DNA of 64,000 nt from Paraburkholderia tuberum STM678 (GTDB lineage: Bacteria; Pseudomonadota; Gammaproteobacteria; Burkholderiales; Burkholderiaceae), in contig NZ_CADFGP010000010.1 in assembly GCF_902833905.1 (NCBI RefSeq), positions 124,001 through 188,000 on the forward strand. Reading direction: 5' to 3'. The position numbers and the translations under genes are program-made. The notes beneath the pieces were generated by a model that had not been told where the DNA came from, made no database searches, and was given only the letters and a program-made list of their open reading frames with translations. Position 1 is the stretch's first letter. The number at the start of each line of letters is the position of its first letter. Below, one piece after another: positions 58,271 to 64,000 of this stretch.

Positions 58271-59545
58271 TTACATGTAGCCCTTCGGGAACGGATTCGG
58301 CTGGATCGGCTGGTCGGACTGCGCGACGACCTTGAATTGGCCGTCCGCCTGGCCCTGGCCGATCAGCGAGCGGCTCCACAGGTGGTGATTCGCATCGACC
58401 TTCGCATAGCCCTGCGGCGCATTGGCCACGTCGATGCCCGCCGACGACGCCACCACCTTGTCCACGTCGAAGCTGCCCGCGCGCTCGCAGGCGGCCTTCC
58501 AGATCCATGGGCCGAGATACGCGGCCTGGGTCACGTCGCCGATCACGGACTTCTGGCCGTAGCGCGCCTTGAACGCAGCGACGAACTTCTTGTTGTTCTC
58601 GTTATCGAGTGCCTCGAAGTATTTCATCGACGAATAGAAGCCCGCGAAGTTGTCGCCGCCGATGCCGAGCACTTCGTCCTCGGTTACCGACAGCGTCAGC
58701 AGGAACTGCTTCTGCGGAGTGATACCGGCCGCCTTGAGCTGCTTGTAGAACGCAACGTTCGAGCCGCCCACCACGCTCGCGAAAATGCAGTCCGGCCGCG
58801 CGAGCTTGATCTTGTTCATCAGCGACGCAAACTCGGTCGTGCCGAGCGGGTAATACTCCTCGCCGACGACCTTCGCGTGCAGATGCTGCTCGATATGACG
58901 GCGCGCGATCTTGTTCGACGTACGCGGCCAGATATAGTCGGAACCAATCAGGAAAAACGTCTTGGCCTTCTTCGTGTTCGATGCCCAGTCGAGCGCCCAG
59001 AGAATCTGCTGGGTCGCTTCCTGGCCCGTGTAGAACACGTTCTTCGATTGTTCGAGGCCTTCGTAGAAGGTCGGGTAATAGAGCAGCCCGTTGTCTTTCT
59101 CGAACACCGGCAGCACTGCCTTGCGCGAGGCCGAGGTCCAGCAGCCGAACACGGCGGCGACGTGGTCGTTCTCGAGCAGCTTCTTCGACTTCTCCGCGAA
59201 GGTCGGCCAGTCGGAGGCACCATCTTCCTGAATGATCTGGATCTTGCGCCCGAGCACGCCGCCCATTGCGTTGATCTGCTCGATCGCAAGGCGTTCGGCC
59301 TGGATCGAACCGGTTTCGGAGATCGCCATCGTGCCGGTCGCCGAATGCAACTGGCCGACTGTCACCGTGGTATCGGTCACCGCTAGTCCGGTGGTGTTCA
59401 CCTTGGCAGTGGGCGGCGTTTGAGCAAATGAAGTACGTGGCAGCCCCAGCGCCATCAACGGCGCGGCGGCGAGGCCGCCGATCAGTTTCCGGCGCAACGG
59501 CGACGGTGTGCGAGCATCATCATCGATTCGATCGTCTGCGGACAT
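58271..59545 (-). CDS. urtA: Urea/amide-binding protein UrtA (Tat-exported)
   Basis: A 424-residue substrate-binding protein. The N-terminus carries a twin-arginine signal (SPLRRKLIGGLAAAPLMALG, cleaved after SFA-Q). The mature Peripla_BP_5/6 domain shows VGQLHSATGTMAISETG, then QIIQEDGASDWPTFAEKSKK, NVFYTGQEATQQILWALDW and FFLIGSDYIWPRTSNKI, all UrtA/FmdD-like. The ATG at 59545 follows AAGGAG; the frame to 59728 crosses the divergent promoter. Substrate may be urea or a short amide. Confidence 0.94.
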   Translation of the reverse strand: MSADDRIDDDARTPSPLRRKLIGGLAAAPLMALGLPRTSFAQTPPTAKVNTTGLAVTDTTVTVGQLHSATGTMAISETGSIQAERLAIEQINAMGGVLGRKIQIIQEDGASDWPTFAEKSKKLLENDHVAAVFGCWTSASRKAVLPVFEKDNGLLYYPTFYEGLEQSKNVFYTGQEATQQILWALDWASNTKKAKTFFLIGSDYIWPRTSNKIARRHIEQHLHAKVVGEEYYPLGTTEFASLMNKIKLARPDCIFASVVGGSNVAFYKQLKAAGITPQKQFLLTLSVTEDEVLGIGGDNFAGFYSSMKYFEALDNENNKKFVAAFKARYGQKSVIGDVTQAAYLGPWIWKAACERAGSFDVDKVVASSAGIDVANAPQGYAKVDANHHLWSRSLIGQGQADGQFKVVAQSDQPIQPNPFPKGYM

Positions 59546-59726
59546 CACATTCTCCTTATCGGTCGCCCTGCGCTTCTTGCGAGAGCTGGTTCGAGGTTGG
59601 ACGCAATGTAGAAAGCCAAATTGGCAACCGGAATACGTCGATTGACGTATTCCCCGCGGTCGCACTGGAATGTAATTTGCATCAGACACCGATCCGATCG
59701 TTTCCGCACCAATCCAGATCATCTCC
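59546..59726. promoter_or_regulatory. Divergent promoter region between urtA and the permease-kinase
   Basis: 181 bp serving both the urt-fmd-amiE operon and the sensor gene. It includes the palindrome at 59630-59653. On the minus strand, TTCCGG and TACATT stand 17 bases apart just inside the palindrome and could be a weak -35/-10 pair. A TTGGC-TTGC pair is one base too wide for sigma54. Confidence 0.55.
59630..59653. promoter_or_regulatory. Palindrome, candidate response-regulator binding site
   Basis: GGAATACGTC (59630-59639) and GACGTATTCC (59644-59653) form a perfect 10-bp inverted repeat around GATT. It is close to midway between the two divergent starts. LuxR/FixJ-type regulators usually bind such dyads, and one is encoded at 63118. 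Confidence 0.7.
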
Positions 59727-62700
59727 ATGCCCGAGAGTCACCCGTCAGTGGGCACGCCCAGTACCCAACGCATCGTCAAGGTGCGGCGCGACTACAATGC
59801 GTGGGTCGGCGACGAAACGCTTGAGGATTACGCGTTGCGCTTCACGCCGCGTTCGTTTCGACGCTGGTCGGAACTGCGCGTCGCCAACACGGCAATCGGC
59901 GCCGTGTCTTTTCTGGTGCTCGAAGCGATCGGCGGCAGTCTCGTCGTCAACCATGGCTTTACGAACGCGGTCTGGGCGATCGCGGTCGTATCGGTGCTCA
60001 TCTGGCTCACCAGTCTGCCGATCAGCTTTTACGCCGCGCGCCATGGCGTCGACATGGATCTGCTTACGCGCGGCGCGGGCTTCGGCTATATCGGCTCGAC
60101 GCTCACGTCGCTGCTCTATGCCGTCTTCACGTTTATTTTCTTCGCGCTCGAAGCGGCCATCATGTCGCTCGCGTTGCAACTCTATTTTCATATCTCGCTG
60201 GCGATCGCCTATGTACTGAGCTCGCTCGTCGTGATTCCGATCGTGATGTTCGGCATCACGCTGATCAATCGGCTGCAAAGCTGGACTCAGCCGCTGTGGC
60301 TGGTACTGTTCGCGCTGCCCTATGCGGCTGTGCTGTGGCACCATCCGGGTCTGGTGCACGAATGGACGACCTTTGCCGGCTTCGCTGCGCAAGGCCGCGC
60401 GTTCAGCGTGATCGCGTTCGGGCAGGCCTCGACCGTGGTGTTTGCATTGATCGTGCAGGTCGGCGAGCAGGTGGATTACTTGCGCTTCCTGCCGCCGCTC
60501 ACTGCAAAGAACCACACGCGCTGGTGGCTCGCGCTGCTGTCGGCGGGACCAGGCTGGATCGTGCCCGGCGCCCTCAAGATGCTCGGCGGCGCATTCCTCG
60601 CCTTCGTCGCGATCCAGTATGAAGTCAGTCCGGCGGAGGCCACGCAGCCCACCCAGATGTACCTCGTCGCCTATCACTTGCTGCTCGATCCATTTGGGCT
60701 CGCGAGCTGGGCGCTGCCCGCGATGACGCTGTTCGTGATCGTTTCGCAGTTGAAGATCAACGTGACGAATGCGTACGCGGGCTCGCTCGCGTGGTCGAAT
60801 TTTTTTGCCCGTCTGACGCACAGCCATCCGGGGCGGGTGGTGTGGCTCGTGTTCAATGTGATGATCGCGCTGCTGCTCGTGGAAATGGGTGTATTCGAGG
60901 CGATCGCCAAGGTGCTGTCGCTCTACGCAAACATCGCGATCGCGTGGATCGGCGCACTGTTCGCCGATCTCGTCATCAACAAGCCGCTTGGGCTTAGCCC
61001 GCGTCATATCGAATTCAAACGCGCACACCTGTACGACGTGAATCCCGTCGGCGTAGGCGCGATGCTGATCGCCGCCGCCGCCGCGATGCTCGCGCAGAGC
61101 GGCATGTTCGGCTTGCTGGCACAAGCCATGTCGTCGTTCATCGCGTTCGGCGTGGCAGTCGCCTGTGCTCCGGTGCTCGCGATCGTCACGCGCGGACGCT
61201 ACTACATCGCGCGCGCCGCCCAACCCACGGGCAACGCCACTTCGCTTCGCTGCGCGATCTGCGAGAACGCGTTCGAACCGGAAGACACAGCCTTCTGCCC
61301 TGCCTACGGCGGCACGATCTGCTCGCTGTGCTGTTCGCTCGATTCGCGCTGCCACGATCGCTGCAAGCCGCACGCACGCTTCGCGTCGCAAGCCGATCGC
61401 GCGCTACATCGCGTGTTTCCCCGCGTGCGGCTCGGCCCAGCCGCGCTGCGTCTCATGCACTATGCCAGCCTCATGTGCGCGATACTCGCGGTGCTCGCGA
61501 GCGTGCTCTATCTGATCTGGTCACAGAGTGTGACCTCGCTCGCCGTCGACGGATCGTCGATCGACAGCGCGATCGGCCACAGTTTTCTGAAGATATTCTT
61601 CGCGCTTTCTCTCGTCGGCTGCATAGCGGCGTGGTGGTTCGTGCTGGAGCGCGAAAGCCGTCGCGTCACGCAGGAAGAATCGCAACGGCAAAACGAATTG
61701 CTGATGCAGGAAATCGACGCGCACCAGAAAACCGACGCCGCGCTCAAGCGCGCGACGGCCGCCGCCGAATCGGCGAATCAGGCGAAAAGCCGCTACGTGT
61801 CCGGTTTGAGCCACGAGTTGCGCACACCGCTGAACAGCATTCTCGGCTATGCACAGTTGCTTTTGCAGGCGAAAGAGGAGTTTTCGCCGACGCGCTACAG
61901 TGCCGTGCGAACGATTCACCGCAGCGGCGAACATCTGCTTGCGCTCGTCGATGGGCTGCTCGACGTCGCGCGTATCGAGGCGGGCAAGCTGGAACTGAAC
62001 ATCGCACGTGTGTCACTGGTGGATTTCGTCGCGCACGTCACCTCAATGCTGCGCCCGCAGGCGCTCGAGAAAGCGCTCGCTTTCGACGTGCAGACCGTAG
62101 GCCGCCTGCCCGCCACCGTGCGTACCGACCAGAAATGCATGGGTCAGATTTTGACCAACCTGATCGGCAACGCGATTCGCTTCACGTCCACGGGTACTGT
62201 GACGCTGCGCGTGAGCCACGTGCTCGACACGTTGAAGTTCGAAGTAGTCGACACCGGCCCCGGAATTCCTCCGGCCGAGATGGAGCGCCTGTTCCTGCCG
62301 TTCGAGCGAGGCGAAGCGGCGCATGCGCACGATCACGGCGCGGGACTGGGGCTCACGATCTGCCGGCTTCTCACGCAGGCACTCGGTGGCAGTCTGGAAG
62401 TGGACAGCGAGGTCGGGCGCGGCACGCGCTTCATCGTGCGACTGTTCGCGCCAGCAGTGAACAGCGCAGCCGACGCGCGCACTGAACTCGCGGCGATCCG
62501 CGGCTATACCGGGCCGAAGCGCGCGATTCTCGTCGTCGACGATCTCGCGGATCAGCGCGGCATCGTCGTGCAACTGCTGACGCCGCTCGGCTTCGACGTC
62601 GCCGAGGCGCAGAGCGGCCCCGACGCGTTGCGCTGGCTGGCGACACACAGCGTCGACGTGATCATCATGGACATCTCAATGCCGCTGATGGACGGCTACG

Positions 62701-63155
62701 AAGCCAGCCGGCTGATCCGCGAAAACCAGTTGTCGAACGCCCCGATCGTGCTGCTTTCGGCTAATGCATTTGCCGACGATCGGGAACGCGCGAGCGCGAC
62801 CGGATGCGCCGGATATCTCGTGAAGCCGCTCCAGATCAATTTGTTGCTCGACAAGCTCGCGCAGTTACTCGTGCTCGACTGGATCGCATCCGAGCCGTCC
62901 ACGTCCGCGCAAGCCACGCCGCCCGTCAGGCACGCGTCACTGGACCTCGCGTGGCCGAAAGCGGTGCTCGAGCGGCTGCGCGCACACCTCGAAGTCGGCT
63001 ACCTGCAAGGCGTGATCGAACAACTCGACTCGGCGCGCGCGACATGGCCCGCGCTACAGGAGCAGATCGACGTGTTGCGCGCTTTGGCGGAACGCTTTCA
63101 GCTAAGGGAGCTTGAGCATGAACTCGACCGACTGTCTCGCGCCGCGGACGTCTGA
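59727..63155 (+). CDS. NCS1-permease / hybrid histidine kinase fusion (putative transceptor)
   Basis: An 1142-residue protein. Residues ~20-495 are a 12-helix NCS1 nucleobase/hydantoin-type permease (EDYALRFTPRSFRRWSELRV, GADMDLLTRG-like block, FVIVSQLKINVTNAYAGSLA). Next is a cysteine cluster from residue 509: CAICENAFEPEDTAFC, then CSLCC, C and C. Two more helices (~577-600, ~622-645) and a coiled segment lead to HisKA (LSHELRTPLNSILGYAQLL, H696), HATPase_c (NLIGNAIRF, DTGPGIPP, GAGLGLTICRLL) and a receiver with acceptor D982 (VIIMDISMPLMDG). The last ~90 residues are helical with no clear HPt histidine. It is inferred to sense a transported amide, urea or nucleobase-like solute. Confidence 0.93.
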   Translation: MPESHPSVGTPSTQRIVKVRRDYNAWVGDETLEDYALRFTPRSFRRWSELRVANTAIGAVSFLVLEAIGGSLVVNHGFTNAVWAIAVVSVLIWLTSLPISFYAARHGVDMDLLTRGAGFGYIGSTLTSLLYAVFTFIFFALEAAIMSLALQLYFHISLAIAYVLSSLVVIPIVMFGITLINRLQSWTQPLWLVLFALPYAAVLWHHPGLVHEWTTFAGFAAQGRAFSVIAFGQASTVVFALIVQVGEQVDYLRFLPPLTAKNHTRWWLALLSAGPGWIVPGALKMLGGAFLAFVAIQYEVSPAEATQPTQMYLVAYHLLLDPFGLASWALPAMTLFVIVSQLKINVTNAYAGSLAWSNFFARLTHSHPGRVVWLVFNVMIALLLVEMGVFEAIAKVLSLYANIAIAWIGALFADLVINKPLGLSPRHIEFKRAHLYDVNPVGVGAMLIAAAAAMLAQSGMFGLLAQAMSSFIAFGVAVACAPVLAIVTRGRYYIARAAQPTGNATSLRCAICENAFEPEDTAFCPAYGGTICSLCCSLDSRCHDRCKPHARFASQADRALHRVFPRVRLGPAALRLMHYASLMCAILAVLASVLYLIWSQSVTSLAVDGSSIDSAIGHSFLKIFFALSLVGCIAAWWFVLERESRRVTQEESQRQNELLMQEIDAHQKTDAALKRATAAAESANQAKSRYVSGLSHELRTPLNSILGYAQLLLQAKEEFSPTRYSAVRTIHRSGEHLLALVDGLLDVARIEAGKLELNIARVSLVDFVAHVTSMLRPQALEKALAFDVQTVGRLPATVRTDQKCMGQILTNLIGNAIRFTSTGTVTLRVSHVLDTLKFEVVDTGPGIPPAEMERLFLPFERGEAAHAHDHGAGLGLTICRLLTQALGGSLEVDSEVGRGTRFIVRLFAPAVNSAADARTELAAIRGYTGPKRAILVVDDLADQRGIVVQLLTPLGFDVAEAQSGPDALRWLATHSVDVIIMDISMPLMDGYEASRLIRENQLSNAPIVLLSANAFADDRERASATGCAGYLVKPLQINLLLDKLAQLLVLDWIASEPSTSAQATPPVRHASLDLAWPKAVLERLRAHLEVGYLQGVIEQLDSARATWPALQEQIDVLRALAERFQLRELEHELDRLSRAADV

Positions 63156-64000
63156 CGCGCGCGTGATGGACTCCACCGATGCGTCGCCCGAGTGGCTGCG
63201 CGAGCGTCCCGTCGTGTTGATTGTCGATGACACGCCGGACAACCTCGCATTTCTCTCCGATACGCTTCAGGCACATGGTTACGCGGTGCTGGTCGCGCTC
63301 TCGGGCGAAGATGCGCTCAAGCGCCTCGCACGCGTGACGCCCGACGTCGTGTTGCTCGACGCGATGATGCCCGGCATGGATGGCTTCGAGACCTGCAGCC
63401 ACCTGAAGCAGGACGTTCGCCACGAACATCTGCCCGTGATCTTCATGACGGCATTGACGGAAAGCGAGCATGTGGTGCGCGCGTTTCGCGTCGGCGGCAT
63501 CGACTATGTGACGAAACCCGTGCGTCCCGAGGAGGTTTGCGCGCGCATTGGCGCACACGTGCAGCGCTCACGTGCGCAACTCTATGCGCACGCGGCACTG
63601 TCGCTCGATGCGCGGGCGGCGCTGATCGTCGGCGCCGATGGCGCGATCCGCTGGCAGAGTCCGCAAGCGGCACGGCAAATTTCTGCCTACCGGGCCAGCC
63701 ACGCCGATGACCTCGCGCAAGCGGTTGCGCAGCCCATGTTGCCGCCGCTGTTGCGCGACTGGTTTGCGGACTGGCTCGGGCGCGGGAGTCCGGCCGGCGC
63801 CGTCCTCGAATTCACCGCGGGACACGTGCGGCGTTCTGCGAGCGCAACCTCCGCTCCCGATCCTGGAGAGTGGATCCTCACCCTCAAGGAGACCGATGAC
63901 ACTGTGCACAGCAGCGCACTCGCGGCGCGCTTCAATTTGACGGCGCGCGAGGCCGAAGTGCTGCTCTGGGTCTCTCGCGGCAAGACGAATCGCGATATCG
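63118..64000 (+). CDS. LuxR-type response regulator (3' end beyond window)
   Basis: At least 294 residues; the frame is open to the window edge. The ATG at 63118 has AAGGGAG seven bases upstream and overlaps the end of the kinase gene, indicating coupled translation; an ATG at 63166 is an alternative. Residues ~31-150 are a receiver (VVLIVDDTPDNLAFL, VVLLDAMMPGMDGFE with the acceptor Asp, VIFMTAL, YVTKPVRPEEV). A ~110-residue middle part may be a degenerate PAS domain (ALIVGADGAIRWQSPQAARQ). The end, ARFNLTAREAEVLLWVSRGK, is the beginning of a LuxR HTH. It is the likely output of the adjacent permease-kinase. Confidence 0.92.
   Translation, partial: MNSTDCLAPRTSDARVMDSTDASPEWLRERPVVLIVDDTPDNLAFLSDTLQAHGYAVLVALSGEDALKRLARVTPDVVLLDAMMPGMDGFETCSHLKQDVRHEHLPVIFMTALTESEHVVRAFRVGGIDYVTKPVRPEEVCARIGAHVQRSRAQLYAHAALSLDARAALIVGADGAIRWQSPQAARQISAYRASHADDLAQAVAQPMLPPLLRDWFADWLGRGSPAGAVLEFTAGHVRRSASATSAPDPGEWILTLKETDDTVHSSALAARFNLTAREAEVLLWVSRGKTNRDI

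Noticed and set aside
59605..59630. Sigma54 promoter for urtA on the minus strand
   Set aside because: The GG and GC elements are eleven bases apart instead of the required ten.
59745..61391. A 548-codon minus-strand open frame opposite the permease domain
   Set aside because: Arg/Asp/His-rich antisense reading without recognisable features; the plus strand shows the NCS1 permease.

Overview
The window is high-GC DNA whose gene order and protein sequences point to a betaproteobacterium of the Burkholderiaceae, most likely Paraburkholderia or Burkholderia. The clearest evidence is the scpB-rluB-rimP-nusA-infB-rbfA-truB block and the recC-recB-recD order. No species can be named from the sequence alone. 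Most of the window reads as ordinary chromosome, interrupted by small scars of insertion sequences and gene decay.

Layout. 0-5.2 kb holds a MarR regulator and a three-gene drug-efflux operon (NodT-type outer-membrane factor, EmrA-like adaptor, EmrB-like MFS pump) closed by a strong terminator. 5.2-16.1 kb, minus strand, is the translation/transcription core scpB, rluB, rimP, nusA, infB, rbfA, truB. A dead IS110 transposase lies between rluB and rimP, and intrinsic-terminator hairpins lie upstream of rimP and between infB and rbfA. 16.4-25.2 kb carries an aminotransferase, a LysR regulator, a stand-alone transposase-derived DNA-binding-type protein with its own terminator, several small secreted or unknown proteins, a YdcF-like membrane protein, an EAL phosphodiesterase and arfB. 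25.4-35.3 kb is a VC0807-like membrane protein and the recCBD operon with ATGA stop/start overlaps. 35.5-45.6 kb contains a FUSC exporter, an Lrp regulator divergent from a thiol dioxygenase, a large MscS channel, an oxidoreductase/Rrf2 pair that shares a palindromic operator, a lipoprotein and gene fragments. 45.6-49.6 kb has a CHASE3-type histidine kinase, an ammonium transporter with NtrC and sigma54 sites, and crcB under a fluoride riboswitch. 49.6-51.9 kb is a lower-GC acyltransferase between a poxB tail and an internally deleted IS6 transposase, which looks like a small acquired patch.

51.9-64 kb is the most interesting part. A minus-strand operon urtABCDE-fmdA-fmdB-amiE encodes a urea/short-chain-amide ABC importer followed by formamidase, an FmdB zinc-ribbon protein and aliphatic amidase. 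Together these would import amides or urea and release ammonia. Divergent from it is a 1142-residue protein that fuses an NCS1-type permease to a cysteine-rich cluster, two further membrane helices, a histidine kinase and a receiver domain. A LuxR-type response regulator follows and runs off the window. The 181-bp divergent promoter contains a perfect 10-bp-arm inverted repeat, a natural candidate for that regulator's binding site. I infer a transporter-like sensor (a transceptor) that controls amide/urea uptake and breakdown.
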